Below, in pieces: positions 8,869 through 17,843 of a stretch of 64,000 nt of DNA. The position numbers and the translations under genes are program-made. Each line of letters opens with the position of its first letter. The first letter of the stretch is position 1. The stretch comes from Mesorhizobium sp. WSM4311 (GTDB lineage: Bacteria; Pseudomonadota; Alphaproteobacteria; Rhizobiales; Rhizobiaceae). The stretch is from NCBI RefSeq assembly GCF_002295115.1, contig NZ_NSFV01000008.1, positions 235,331-299,330 of the forward strand, in the 5' to 3' direction. The notes below the pieces were generated by a model. That model did no database searches. It was not told where the DNA came from and saw only the letters and a list, made by a program, of their open reading frames with translations.

Positions 8869-9729
8869 TCAGCGGCCCTTCGCGATCCGGTCGAAAGCCA
8901 TCAGCCTTTCCAGGAGGGCCGGCATATTCTTCAGCGGCAGCATGTTGGGCCCATCGGAAGAGGTCGAATTGTCAGGATCCTGATGGGTCTCGATGAAGAC
9001 GCCGGCGACACCGACGGCTACGGCCGCACGGGCCAGCGTCTCGACAAAGCGGCGCTCGCCACCGGACGAGCCACCCTGCCCGCCTGGCTGCTGGACCGAA
9101 TGCGTGGCGTCGAAGATCACCGGCGCGCCGATCTCGGCCATGACAGGCAGCGCGCGCATGTCAGACACCAGCGTGTTGTAGCCGAAGGACGCGCCACGCT
9201 CGGTGGTGAGCACATTGGCGTTGCCGGAACCGGTGATCTTGGCGACCACATTCTTCATATCCCAGGGCGCGAGGAACTGCCCCTTCTTCACGTTGATGAC
9301 CTTGCCCGTTTTCGCGGCGGCGACCAGCATGTCAGTCTGGCGCGACAGAAAGGCTGGGATCTGCAGCACATCGACATGCGGCGCGACGATCGCGCACTGT
9401 TCCTCGGTGTGGACATCGGTCAGCACGGGGAGCGAAAATTCCTTGCGCAACTCGTCGAAGACCGGAAGTGCGGCGTCCATGCCGGCGCCGCGCGTTGCCG
9501 ACAGCGAGGTGCGGTTGGCCTTGTCGTAGCTGGTCTTGTAGACGAGGCCGATGCCGAGCTTGGCAGTCAGTTCCTTCAGCGCGCCGGCCATGTCGAAGGC
9601 ATGCTGGCGCGACTCGAACTGGCATGGGCCGGCGATCAGCGCCAAAGCCGCCTTGTTGTCGAACACGACATTACCGACCGTTACCGACGAATTGGGTGCC
9701 ATCGAATTGGGCACTTGGGGCTTGTTCAT
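8869..9729 (-). CDS. kdsA: 3-deoxy-8-phosphooctulonate (KDO-8-P) synthase
   Basis: This 286-residue enzyme condenses phosphoenolpyruvate and arabinose-5-phosphate to KDO-8-phosphate for the lipopolysaccharide core. Family motifs are LIAGPCQFES near 33-42, VYKTSYDKANRTS, LTDVHTEEQC, the KKGQFLAPWDMKN loop and FIETHQDPDNSTSSDGPN close to the C-terminus. The Cys of AGPCQ is where metal-dependent KdsA enzymes bind metal. The first 15 residues are a short extension relative to the E. coli enzyme. The ATG overlaps the upstream VOC gene stop by four bases, so the pair is co-translated. Confidence 0.97.
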   Translation of the reverse strand: MNKPQVPNSMAPNSSVTVGNVVFDNKAALALIAGPCQFESRQHAFDMAGALKELTAKLGIGLVYKTSYDKANRTSLSATRGAGMDAALPVFDELRKEFSLPVLTDVHTEEQCAIVAPHVDVLQIPAFLSRQTDMLVAAAKTGKVINVKKGQFLAPWDMKNVVAKITGSGNANVLTTERGASFGYNTLVSDMRALPVMAEIGAPVIFDATHSVQQPGGQGGSSGGERRFVETLARAAVAVGVAGVFIETHQDPDNSTSSDGPNMLPLKNMPALLERLMAFDRIAKGR

Positions 9730-10616
9730 TGTATCTCCCGGAAGATGAAAGCCGCGCCCTGTCCGGATGCCGGCCGCACGACAATATCAGTGCCCGCTAT
9801 ATCGTGCTGGACAGCTTTGGCTGCAAGCAGGCTCGACGTGGCATCGATGCTGCGGACAGCAAAGACGATCGCGGCGAAGCGCAGCTTTGTGGACGAACCC
9901 GCCGGAATGCCAAAGCGAGCGGTGAAGAATTTGGGGTCGAGCACGCTCAAGGTTGCGTTTGGCAGGAAAAACGCCCCGCCCTCGCCGCTGGCAGCAGGAT
10001 CGTTCGCCGCGATGGACACCAGCCTATGCTGTTCGGCGGGCTGGTCGCTGATCGCCACCACCTCCAAAATGCCGGTGGCGCCATTGGCGTGGGCCTGCAA
10101 AGCCGTACGGTCCAAGTCAGGCGCATTGATCCGCTGACAGGCAAACAGGAACGCGTCGGTTGCTCCGCGGGTCGCAGCAAAGGCGAGCTTGAACGATGCG
10201 ATATCGCTCTTGCCCGACGTATCGGCGAAAGCGCGCGAAAAGCTCAGAATGTCTCCCGCCGACAGACCGGCGCCGACAAAGCGTGCATGGTCGGCATCGG
10301 CATTGTCGGTCGCCAGGACCACAGCCGAAAACCCCTCATCGCCACGGCTGTCGCGATAGAGGCGATCGCGCGCGACGAAGACGTTGCCGGCGGCCGTCGC
10401 ATCGATCGCTGCCTGCTCATCGCCAATCGCGAGCGGCTCCAGATAGGTGCCGTCGGCGAGGAAGACGCAGCAGTTTACCGTTCCAAAGGGATGGACACCG
10501 GTCGGCGCAACGACGAAGCCCAGCGCAGTGAGCCGGGCTCGCGCCACCTCGAGGTTCTGCGTCGGCAGAACGAGATGGTCAAGCGGATGCGTGCCGGTGG
10601 TTGGTCTGTCGGTCAT
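9726..10616 (-). CDS. VOC / glyoxalase-like domain protein
   Basis: A 296-residue protein with the opening of a glyoxalase-like fold (PLDHLVLPTQNLEVARARL, then LGFVVAPTGVHPFGTVNCCV). It looks like two halves of about 130 residues, fitting the duplicated betaalphabetabetabeta units of the Glyoxalase_3-type family. The His of LDHLV is the usual first metal ligand position; the others cannot be assigned with certainty. Its stop overlaps the kdsA start by four bases, and a Dabb protein lies 93 bases upstream. Substrate is unknown. Confidence 0.75.
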   Translation of the reverse strand: MTDRPTTGTHPLDHLVLPTQNLEVARARLTALGFVVAPTGVHPFGTVNCCVFLADGTYLEPLAIGDEQAAIDATAAGNVFVARDRLYRDSRGDEGFSAVVLATDNADADHARFVGAGLSAGDILSFSRAFADTSGKSDIASFKLAFAATRGATDAFLFACQRINAPDLDRTALQAHANGATGILEVVAISDQPAEQHRLVSIAANDPAASGEGGAFFLPNATLSVLDPKFFTARFGIPAGSSTKLRFAAIVFAVRSIDATSSLLAAKAVQHDIAGTDIVVRPASGQGAAFIFREIQ

Positions 10617-10709
10617 CGGGCGCGGTGTGCATCATTCGGGAGCGCGGTTCAAGGCCGTTTCCGGTCGGCGGCCGCAGGCACTTGTCGAGATCCAGAACCG
10701 CGCCCGGGA

Positions 10710-11000
10710 TCAGCTGCCGGCGACGACATCGGCGGAATAGCGCAGTTCGCGTAACGGTTTGACCTTGGCTGTGGTCTGCGCATAGAGCGGATGCGCCTTG
10801 TAGGCGGCCAGCGCCGCGTCGTCGGCGAACTCGGCGTAGACGACGACATCAATTTCATCCGACAGCGGGTCGACCTTGGTGTTCAAAGTGACCTCGAAGA
10901 AACTGGAATGCGGAATTTTGCCGAGTGCCAGCAGGCCGGTGCGCACCGCCTCCACATCCTCCTTGCGCCGCGCGCTGAAGAAAACGATATGCCGGATCAA
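10710..11000 (-). CDS. Dabb-family (stress-responsive alpha/beta barrel) protein
   Basis: A 96-residue dimeric ferredoxin-like barrel protein. It opens MIRHIVFFSARRKEDVEAVR, has the typical SSFFEVTLNTK strand and ends with AYKAHPLYAQTTAKVKPLRE, the hallmark Dabb helix and last strand. Members range from plant stress proteins to polyketide cyclases, and no activity can be read from sequence. It is the first gene of the stretch that continues into the VOC protein and kdsA; the 170 bases upstream contain GC-rich repeats but no gene I can support. Confidence 0.85.
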   Translation of the reverse strand: MIRHIVFFSARRKEDVEAVRTGLLALGKIPHSSFFEVTLNTKVDPLSDEIDVVVYAEFADDAALAAYKAHPLYAQTTAKVKPLRELRYSADVVAGS

Positions 11001-11170
11001 TCCCGCCTCCTCGATCTGAATGCCGGGGTCTTTTGTGATGGCGGTTTCGTCGCGTCAACCGTTCATGGCGCCACGCGTCCTTGCGACGCGCCCCAAACGA
11101 TGCGGGTGCCAATCCCGCGGCGCCGGGCACGTCGTGCGACGCGCCAGGCTGCGCTCTTCGGGAGGGAAAT

Positions 11171-11305
11171 TCAGGCCTTGCCGGTCACGTAACGCACGAC
11201 GTGGTTGAGCTCCCTGACCGAGATGTCGAGATACCGGCCCTGGTTGTAGAGACCGTCCCAGATCAGGAAAAACGCGATTGCCGCAATGACGATTACATAA
11301 CGCAT
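11171..11305 (-). CDS. Tiny conserved membrane protein (44 residues)
   Basis: An N-terminal hydrophobic helix (MRYVIVIAAIAFFLIWDGLY) is followed by a short soluble tail, NQGRYLDISVRELNHVVRYV, ending at TAG 11171-11173. I recall similar tiny proteins annotated as hypothetical in rhizobia, often with an IWD..YNQG core. The ATG at 11305 is the only start that gives a clean membrane segment. The frame remains open upstream without recognisable sequence. It lies between the Dabb gene and cfa (opposite strand). Function unknown. Confidence 0.6.
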   Translation of the reverse strand: MRYVIVIAAIAFFLIWDGLYNQGRYLDISVRELNHVVRYVTGKA

Positions 11306-11586
11306 GGCTAAAGCTATCGCACATGCGCTGCGACGGCCATAGACGTTTTGGATCGTGGACAGCAGCAACTTGACGCAAGGCGCCGATGCCAGACGCCACG
11401 TGGCACAGCCCAGCCAGTGGCCTGCCTCTTGAAGTTCCCCCTCATCACGTGGAAGATTGTGGCAGGCATTCACTGGGAAGCACTGGGAGCTACCTGGACA
11501 GGCAAGGCTTTCGAACCTGGCGAATGATCCAAGAGAACCGTGACCCGGCAATTTGCGCCGGCACCACGGAAATCCAGGGGCGTGAA

Positions 11587-12843
11587 ATGGCAGACGGGGA
11601 CCATCAAAGCGTAGCGCCGGGCGAAGCGGTCAGGCTCGACGAGTTCAATTTCGCCGAGATCGTCAAGGGCCTGCCCGCCAAGGCGCGCATGGTGCTGTCG
11701 GCGGCAATGAACCTGCCGCGCGGTTCGCTCAAGGTCAGGATGCCGGATGGCCGCGCCGTTCTGGTTGGCGGCAAGGGGCCCGGCCCGGACGCCGAGCTGG
11801 TGCTCAAGAACTGGCGCCTGCCAGGCCGCGCCTTTTCCGGCGGTACGATCGGCGTTGCCGAATCCTACATGGACGGCGATTGGGAAAGCCCCGACGTCAC
11901 CAGCTTCCTGGAATTGTTCGTGGTCAATTCGGCGATCGGCGAACGCGTCGCTGGCGGCGCCAGCTGGCTCATCAACACCGTCCAGCGCATCCGCCACTGG
12001 TTCAACGAGAACACACGCACCGGTTCGAAGCGCAACATCTCGGCGCATTACGATCTCGGCAACGCCTTCTACAAGGAGTGGCTCGATCCGAGCATGACCT
12101 ATTCCTCGGCGCTCTACGCGAATGGCGCCAACGACCTGGAGAGCGCCCAGGCCGCCAAATATCGGGCGCTGGCCAGGGACACGGGTATCGGCGGAAAGGA
12201 CCATGTGCTGGAGATCGGCTGCGGCTGGGGCGGTTTTGCCGAATTCGCGGCACGCGAAATCGGCTGCCGCGTAACCGGGCTGACGATCAGCCGCGAACAG
12301 CACGATTTCGCCAAGGCACGCATCGCCAAGGCCGGGCTTGCCGACAAGGTCGACATCAAGTTGCAGGATTACCGCGACGAAACAGGGACTTACGACCGAA
12401 TCGCCTCGATCGAGATGTTCGAAGCGGTCGGCGAGAAATACTGGCCGGTGTTCTTCTCGAAGATGAAGTCCTGCCTGAGGCCCGGCGGCACCGCGGGCCT
12501 GCAGATCATCACCATCAACGAGGCCTCCTACGACACCTATCGCGCCAGGCCGGATTTCATCCAGCGCTATGTGTTCCCGGGCGGCATGCTGCCAACACCG
12601 TCGATCCTGAAGGCGCTCGGCAAGGACCATGGCCTCGCGCATCTGTGTGAGCGCGTGTTTCCCAACGACTATGCGCGCACGCTCGCCGAATGGCGCAACC
12701 GCTTCTGGGGATCCTGGGAGAAGATCGTGCCTCTCGGCTTCGACGACCGCTTCAAGAAGCTCTGGGAGTTCTACCTGCACTATTGCGAAGCCGGTTTCCG
12801 CGCCAGCTACATCGACGTGCGGCAGGTGGTCTACAAGGCGTAG
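11587..12843 (+). CDS. cfa: Cyclopropane-fatty-acyl-phospholipid synthase
   Basis: A 418-residue SAM-dependent enzyme that adds a methylene bridge to unsaturated acyl chains of membrane phospholipids. The N-terminal lipid-binding part spans about 15-120. The catalytic part begins at ISAHYDLGNAFYKEWLDPSM, followed by the SAM-binding loop VLEIGCGWGGFAEFAA and the segment IASIEMFEAVGEKYW. The ATG at 11587 (MADGDHQ) was chosen with AGGGG upstream; the frame is open for 67 more codons, including another ATG at 11524, so the N-terminus is uncertain. It converges on the nucleotidase gene. Confidence 0.93.
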   Translation: MADGDHQSVAPGEAVRLDEFNFAEIVKGLPAKARMVLSAAMNLPRGSLKVRMPDGRAVLVGGKGPGPDAELVLKNWRLPGRAFSGGTIGVAESYMDGDWESPDVTSFLELFVVNSAIGERVAGGASWLINTVQRIRHWFNENTRTGSKRNISAHYDLGNAFYKEWLDPSMTYSSALYANGANDLESAQAAKYRALARDTGIGGKDHVLEIGCGWGGFAEFAAREIGCRVTGLTISREQHDFAKARIAKAGLADKVDIKLQDYRDETGTYDRIASIEMFEAVGEKYWPVFFSKMKSCLRPGGTAGLQIITINEASYDTYRARPDFIQRYVFPGGMLPTPSILKALGKDHGLAHLCERVFPNDYARTLAEWRNRFWGSWEKIVPLGFDDRFKKLWEFYLHYCEAGFRASYIDVRQVVYKA

Positions 12844-12923
12844 GCTTTACACGCGTCGGTATCATTTGCCTGCGGCAGACGCCGATACCCCGCAACCAAC
12901 GGAAGCCGCCGTTTCGCGACCAA

Positions 12924-12945
12924 GCCCACGCTTGTATGGCGTGGG
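12924..12945. terminator. Weak hairpin between cfa and the nucleotidase gene
   Basis: GCCCACGC and GCGTGGGC are separated by six bases in the 129-base gap between convergent genes. No clear T run follows on either strand, so terminator function is only a guess from position. Confidence 0.35.
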
Positions 12946-12972
12946 CCTGTCTCCAAGGGATCGCCGATACCC

Positions 12973-14952
12973 TCAAAGAAGGATGCGATATTTCGCAAAC
13001 CCTGCTTCGCCCTCGCCCGCCGGTTCGATCTTCAGCGCCTTCACATCGGCAATGAAATCCTTTGCCTTTACGCCTGTCTCGAACACGACGCTGGTTCCCG
13101 GCAGTGGTGCGAACGACCAGTTGCCGTCGGCCGACGGGTTGATCGTGCCCTGGCTCACAATGTAGCGAACGATGACGTCGCGGTTGGTGTCCGGCGCCTC
13201 GTAGATGATCTTCGAGGCATTGATGTCGGGGAAATTGCCGCCGCCGCCGGCACGGTAATTGTTGGTCGCAACGACGAATTTCTGATTGGAATCAATTGGT
13301 TTGCCGGCGAACATCAAGTCGACGATGCGATTGGCGCCGGCATTTGCCACTCCGCCCTTGGTGTCATATTTCGGCGGCTGCGCGAGATCGATCTTGTAGG
13401 AGACGCCATCGATGACATCGAAATTGTAGGACGGGAAATCGGTGTTTATGAGAGCCTGGTCGGCCTTCCCCACCTCTATCCTGTTGAAAATGCCGGCCGA
13501 CATCTCCAGCCATTCCTTCACCTGGGCCCCCGTGATCTCCACGGCCCGCACGGTGTTCGGGTAGAGATAGAGGTCGGCGACGTTCTTGATGGCGATGTCG
13601 CCGGCCGGCACGTCGGTGTAGTAGTCGGCGCCGTTGCGCCCGCCCGCCTTGAAGGGAGCAGCGGCCGACAGCAGCGGCACGTCCTTCCACTGCGTACTTT
13701 TGAGAATATCCTTCAAGTACCAGGTCTGCGCCTGGCTGACGACCTGCACCGACGGATCGTCGGCGACCAGCGCGAAATAGGAATAGAGCGGCGCGGAGGT
13801 CTTGCCGACCGGACGGCGCACATAGGTCAATGTCGCCTGGTGGTCCTGTTCGAGGGCGGCGATGATGCGCTTGTCGTCGGGGACAGTCGGCTTGTTCTTG
13901 TTGTCGACGCGCTCGAAGATCGGCCGCGCTTCGGAGGTCGCGGAGACAACCTTCCATTTCGATCCGTCACGTTCCAGCATCAGGTCGATCAGACCCATAT
14001 GCGAGCCCCAGAAACCGCCCATCACAGCGGGCTTGCCCTGCAGCGTGCCTTTCTGCGTGTCGACGCCTTCGAGCGACTGGAAGTCCTTCTTGCCGGGGAA
14101 CACCAGATGCTGGTGGCCGGTGAACACGGCATCGATGCCATCGACGCCGGCAACGAAGAACGAGGCGTTCTCCATCATGTCGCCCTGCTTCACGTCGATG
14201 CCGGAATGCGAGAGCGCGATGACGATGTCGGCGCCCTCTTCCTTCATCTGAGGCACCCAGGCCTTGGCCGCCTCGACGATGTCTCGCGTCTTGACGTTGC
14301 CTTCGAGATTCTTGAGATCCCAGACCATGATCTGTGGCGGCACGAAGCCGATGATGCCGATCCTGATCGGCTGTTCGGCGCCCGAACCGTCCTTGATCTT
14401 CTTGTCGAGGATCACATAGGGCTTGAGATAGAGCTTGTCGTCGCGCGGGTTGGCGGCAAGCTCGGTGCCGCGGATCAGATTGGCGCAGACGAAGGGGAAA
14501 TTGGCGCCCGCCAGCACCTTGTCCAGGAAGGAGAGGCCGTAGTTGAACTCGTGGTTGCCGAGCGTCGAGCACTCGTAGCCCAGCAGGTTCATGCCTTTCA
14601 TGATCGGATGCAGATCGCCGTCCTTCAGGCCCTTCTCGTAAGCGATGTAGTCGCCCATCGGGTTGCCTTGCAGCAGGTCGCCATTGTCGATCAGCATCGA
14701 ATTGACGGCTTCCTTGCGCACCGCGTCGATCAGCGACGCCGTGCGCGAGAGACCCATCGTGTCGTTGGCTTTGTCGGCGTAGTAATCATAAGGCAGCACG
14801 TTCACGTGGATGTCGGTGGTCTCCATGATCCGAAGATGCGCCTGGTTGGCTTGAGCGCGGGCGGAGAAGGGATGAAGCACGATCAGCGCCCCTGTGGCTG
14901 CGGCGCCGGCGAGGAAACCGCGGCGGGAGACTGGCTGGAGCAGTTGCGACAT
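12973..14952 (-). CDS. cpdB: 2',3'-cyclic-nucleotide 2'-phosphodiesterase / 3'-nucleotidase, Tat-exported
   Basis: A 659-residue periplasmic nucleotidase. The N-terminus carries a twin-arginine signal (SRRGFLAGAA, then ALIVLHPFSARA). The metallophosphatase domain shows the metal-ligand blocks TTDIHVNVLPYDYYADK, DNGDLLQGNP, LGNHEFNYG and ALSHSGID with FTGHQH. The C-terminal 5'-nucleotidase substrate-binding domain begins near residue 400 and includes the RAGGGGNFPD motif. It would hydrolyse 2',3'-cyclic and 3'-nucleotides outside the inner membrane so that phosphate and nucleoside can be recovered. Flanking genes are unrelated; the symbol follows the E. coli family. Confidence 0.92.
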   Translation of the reverse strand: MSQLLQPVSRRGFLAGAAATGALIVLHPFSARAQANQAHLRIMETTDIHVNVLPYDYYADKANDTMGLSRTASLIDAVRKEAVNSMLIDNGDLLQGNPMGDYIAYEKGLKDGDLHPIMKGMNLLGYECSTLGNHEFNYGLSFLDKVLAGANFPFVCANLIRGTELAANPRDDKLYLKPYVILDKKIKDGSGAEQPIRIGIIGFVPPQIMVWDLKNLEGNVKTRDIVEAAKAWVPQMKEEGADIVIALSHSGIDVKQGDMMENASFFVAGVDGIDAVFTGHQHLVFPGKKDFQSLEGVDTQKGTLQGKPAVMGGFWGSHMGLIDLMLERDGSKWKVVSATSEARPIFERVDNKNKPTVPDDKRIIAALEQDHQATLTYVRRPVGKTSAPLYSYFALVADDPSVQVVSQAQTWYLKDILKSTQWKDVPLLSAAAPFKAGGRNGADYYTDVPAGDIAIKNVADLYLYPNTVRAVEITGAQVKEWLEMSAGIFNRIEVGKADQALINTDFPSYNFDVIDGVSYKIDLAQPPKYDTKGGVANAGANRIVDLMFAGKPIDSNQKFVVATNNYRAGGGGNFPDINASKIIYEAPDTNRDVIVRYIVSQGTINPSADGNWSFAPLPGTSVVFETGVKAKDFIADVKALKIEPAGEGEAGFAKYRILL

Positions 14953-15101
14953 GTTTTCTCCTCATTGACGACGTGACACGCCCTGCCCCAAGCGAACTTC
15001 GCGCCGAAATCAGCTCAAGTCCATTCAAGAAGTCGCGCGCATCCGCACGTCAATCCATCAGCACCAGATGACGGGCGGATGAATGGGACAGCAAAGAAGA
15101 G

Positions 15102-16367
15102 TCAGGTCTTGTCGTTGTCACCCTGGGTGATCAGCCGGGCGCTGCGCTGGCCCGTCACGTAGATCCATAGCCAGCTCAGGGAAACCGCAAGTCGGTTGCG
15201 GAAACCGATCAGGAAATAGATGTGCGCGATGCCCCACAGCCACCAGGCGAGCCAGCCCGTGAGCTTGATCCAGCCGAAGTCGATCGCGGCGGCGCGTTTG
15301 CCGATCGTCGCCAGATCGCCGGCATGTTTGTATTGAAATGGCCGCGTGGTGTCGTCACCGCCGAGCCTGGACTTGATGGTCGCGGCGACGTGGCGACCCT
15401 CCTGCTTGGCGGAAGGCGCCACGCCGGGTACCGGCCGTCCATCGGGCCGCAGCACAAGGGCGGCGTCGCCGATGACGAAAATCTCCGGGCTGCCCGGCAC
15501 GCTGAGGTCAGGCTCGACGAGCACCCTGCCCGCGCGGTCCGCCTTCGCTCCCAGCCATTCGGCGGCGGGCGAAGCGGCAACGCCAGCTGCCCACAGGATC
15601 GTTCGGGCTGCCAGCTGCTTGTCGCCAAACACGACACCTTCGGCGTCGCAGCGTGTGACGGCCCGGCCGAGCTCGACCGTCACGCCGAGCCGCTCGAGCG
15701 CCTTGCTGGCATAATCTGAGAGTTCTGGCGCGAAATTGGCCAGGATGCGGTCACCGGCCTCGATCAGCACCACGCGCGTTTGCCGCGTGTCGATGTTGCG
15801 GAACTCGCCGCGCAGCGTGTCGTGCGCCAGCTCGACGATGGTGCCGGCCAGTTCGACGCCAGTCGGCCCGCCGCCGACGATCGCAATGGTCAGCAGCGCC
15901 TGGCGTCTGGTGGGATCGGTTTCCCGCTCCGCCTGCTCGAAGGCCGTGAGAATGCGCCGGCGAATGGTGGTGGCGTCCTCCAGCGTCTTCAGGCCTGGCG
16001 CGAAAGGCTCCCATTCGTCGTGGCCGAAATAGGCGTGACGGGCGCCGGTGGCGAGCACCAGCGTGTCATAGGCGACTGTGCTGCCGTCGTCGAGCAATAC
16101 GCGTTTGCCGGTACGGTCGACGCCGGTGACATTGGCCAGCAGCGTCGTCACGTCCTTGCGTTTGCGCAGAAGATGGCGGATCGGCCAGGCAACCTCGGAG
16201 GTCGCCAGCGCGGTCGTCGCCACCTGGTAGAGCAGCGGCTGGAAAAGATGGTGGTTGCGCTTGTCGATCATGGTGATGCGCACGGGCTGTCCAGCCAGCG
16301 CGTGGGTGAGTTCGAGGCCGCCGAACCCCGCGCCGACGACGACAACATGGTGGCTGACCTGGTTCAT
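15102..16367 (-). CDS. ndh: Type II NADH:quinone oxidoreductase (NDH-2)
   Basis: A 421-residue single-subunit NADH dehydrogenase that passes electrons to quinone without pumping protons. The FAD Rossmann motif is VVVVGAGFGGLELTHAL at the N-terminus, and the NADH motif IVGGGPTGVELAGTI is near residue 170. EIFVIGDAA is the second FAD block. The C-terminal amphipathic membrane anchor is rich in Trp (LTGWLAWWLWGIAHIYFLIG). The frame is open more than 250 codons upstream, but the NDH-2 family starts at this MNQVSHH, with GGGGTGA before it. It is divergent from the 5-formyl-THF cyclo-ligase gene. Confidence 0.95.
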   Translation of the reverse strand: MNQVSHHVVVVGAGFGGLELTHALAGQPVRITMIDKRNHHLFQPLLYQVATTALATSEVAWPIRHLLRKRKDVTTLLANVTGVDRTGKRVLLDDGSTVAYDTLVLATGARHAYFGHDEWEPFAPGLKTLEDATTIRRRILTAFEQAERETDPTRRQALLTIAIVGGGPTGVELAGTIVELAHDTLRGEFRNIDTRQTRVVLIEAGDRILANFAPELSDYASKALERLGVTVELGRAVTRCDAEGVVFGDKQLAARTILWAAGVAASPAAEWLGAKADRAGRVLVEPDLSVPGSPEIFVIGDAALVLRPDGRPVPGVAPSAKQEGRHVAATIKSRLGGDDTTRPFQYKHAGDLATIGKRAAAIDFGWIKLTGWLAWWLWGIAHIYFLIGFRNRLAVSLSWLWIYVTGQRSARLITQGDNDKT

Positions 16368-16497
16368 CTCGTTCACCCCAATGGCAAGATGCCTGTCCCG
16401 GATGTAGGTATTTTTGTGCAATGCAACAACAGAAGGATAGTGCCCGGGACTCGCCGTCCCATGTCGTGAATGCACAAGTTGTATCGTGTCGCGAGGT

Positions 16498-16529
16498 ATA
16501 GCGTCACCGAATACGCTATGAGGTGACGC
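16498..16529 (+). promoter_or_regulatory. Two mutually exclusive hairpins over the RBS of the cyclo-ligase gene
   Basis: GCGTCACC (16501-16508) can pair fully with GGTGACGC (16522-16529). The latter contains the Shine-Dalgarno sequence AGGTGA and touches the ATG at 16530, so this stem hides the RBS. ATAGCGT (16498-16504) can pair fully with ACGCTAT (16513-16519), which would free the RBS. Both stems need 16501-16504, so they cannot form together. This is the geometry of a small translational switch; the signal is unknown. Confidence 0.5.
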
Positions 16530-17180
16530 ATGGCCAACAATCATGACGACCAGGGTCCGGCACAGTATGCCTCGCCGCCCTGTTTCATGCATGAACTCGA
16601 TCCGGAATTCCGGGCGCCGCTGTCCGACTGGACCGATGTGCGGCGCTGGCGCAAGGCCGAACGCGAGCGGCTGATCGCAGCCCGCCTTGGAGTTTCGGCC
16701 GACGCGCGAACGGCAATGTCCCGGCGCATCGCCGAAGGGCTCGACACGATCATAGGCGAGATCCGCGGTCGCATGGTCAGCCTTTACTGGCCGTTTCGCG
16801 GTGAACCGGATCTGCGGCCATGGATGGCGTCCGTCAACGAGCGCGGCGGCAGCACGGCGTTGCCCATCGTCGTCGAGAAAGGGCACCCCCTGATCTTCCG
16901 TGCCTACAAACCGGGCGACCGATTGGAAAAGGGCGTCTGGAATATCCCGATCCCGGCCGAGGGCGATCCGGTGCTGCCGGACATCGTCATCGCGCCGATC
17001 GTCGGCATTGATCCGGCAAATTATCGCCTGGGTTATGGCGGCGGCTTCTTCGACCGCACGTTGGCCGCCATACCGTCCAAGCCGCTGGTCATCGGCGTCG
17101 GCTACGAACTGCAGCGCATCGCCACCATCTATCCGCAGCCGCACGACATTCCGATGAATCGGATCGTCACTGAAGCCTGA
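16530..17180 (+). CDS. 5-formyltetrahydrofolate cyclo-ligase
   Basis: A 216-residue enzyme converting 5-formyl-THF to 5,10-methenyl-THF with ATP, recycling folate one-carbon units. The basic region WRKAERERLIAARLG is the N-terminal ATP-contact helix. VSLYWPFRGEPDLRPWM and KGVWNIPIPAEGDPV are substrate-pocket segments, and LGYGGGFFDRTLA is the family's glycine-rich signature. The first 35 residues (MANNHDDQGPAQYASPPCF) extend beyond the enteric enzyme. In many bacteria a small RNA gene sits near this gene; here only 162 bases separate it from ndh, with the double hairpin just before the ATG. Confidence 0.94.
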   Translation: MANNHDDQGPAQYASPPCFMHELDPEFRAPLSDWTDVRRWRKAERERLIAARLGVSADARTAMSRRIAEGLDTIIGEIRGRMVSLYWPFRGEPDLRPWMASVNERGGSTALPIVVEKGHPLIFRAYKPGDRLEKGVWNIPIPAEGDPVLPDIVIAPIVGIDPANYRLGYGGGFFDRTLAAIPSKPLVIGVGYELQRIATIYPQPHDIPMNRIVTEA

Positions 17181-17212
17181 AGCCTGTTTAGAGCAAGGTC
17201 AGGCCGGCAAGC

Positions 17213-17686
17213 TCAAGCCATCTCCGGCTTCATGCCCATGGCGGTGCGGTCGACGATTTCGCGCAAAGCGAAGGACGAGTTGATCTTGGTCACATGCGGC
17301 ATCGCCGACAGCCATTCCTTGTGGATGCGCTCATAGTCGACCAGGTCTTTCGCTGCGATGCGCAGGATGTAGTCGTACTCGCCCGACATCAGGTGGCAGG
17401 ACAAGACATTGGGGCAACGCTTGATGGCTGCTTCGAAATCCGACAGCGTCTTCTCGAACTGGCCCGACAGCGATATATGCACGATGGCCGTCATCCGATG
17501 GCCGAGCGCGGCATTGGACAGCCGGGCGTGGTAGCCACGAATGGTTCCGGATTTTTCCAAATTATCGAGCCGGCGCGAACAGGCCGACTGCGACAGGCCA
17601 ACCTTCTCCGCGAGCGCCGCATTGGGTATCCTGCCGTCCTTCTGCAAAGTCTCAAGAATGGCGATATCGATCCTGTCGAGCGGCAT
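17213..17686 (-). CDS. Lrp/AsnC-family regulator, probably controls ald
   Basis: A 157-residue Lrp-type regulator. The helix-turn-helix lies near residues 20-42 (AALAEKVGLSQSACSRRLDN). The ligand-binding RAM domain spans about 65-140 (MTAIVHISLSGQFE and LMSGEYDYILRIAAKDL). The start MPLDRID was chosen because the family begins with this helix; the frame is open 13 codons upstream. It is divergently transcribed from ald with a 157-base shared region holding a dyad at 17761-17776, the classic layout of the alanine-responsive AldR/ald pair. Regulation of ald by this protein is inferred. Confidence 0.93.
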   Translation of the reverse strand: MPLDRIDIAILETLQKDGRIPNAALAEKVGLSQSACSRRLDNLEKSGTIRGYHARLSNAALGHRMTAIVHISLSGQFEKTLSDFEAAIKRCPNVLSCHLMSGEYDYILRIAAKDLVDYERIHKEWLSAMPHVTKINSSFALREIVDRTAMGMKPEMA

Positions 17687-17760
17687 TTTTCGTGAATCCT
17701 GCGAATATCCTGCTATTTCGCGCAAGGATTATCGAAACCTGCCTGTCCGCGCAAGCGCAT

Positions 17761-17776
17761 TCGCAAACACTTGCGA
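17761..17776. promoter_or_regulatory. Candidate Lrp-type operator between the regulator and ald
   Basis: TCGCAA-ACAC-TTGCGA is a perfect 6-4-6 dyad near the middle of the divergent region. A related half, CGCAAG, occurs at 17721-17726. Position and symmetry suit an Lrp/AldR binding site; no experimental consensus was used. Confidence 0.4.
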
Positions 17777-17843
17777 GCCGATTCATGGTTCACTCCGACA
17801 ATACAGGGAGTGAGCCCAAAAGGGCCCGGATCAGGAGAAGAAA

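Noticed and set aside
16368..16529. A 6S RNA gene next to the 5-formyl-THF cyclo-ligase gene, as in enterics
   Set aside because: Only 162 bases are available between ndh and the cyclo-ligase, and no long bulged hairpin of 6S type could be drawn; only the short paired switch is seen.
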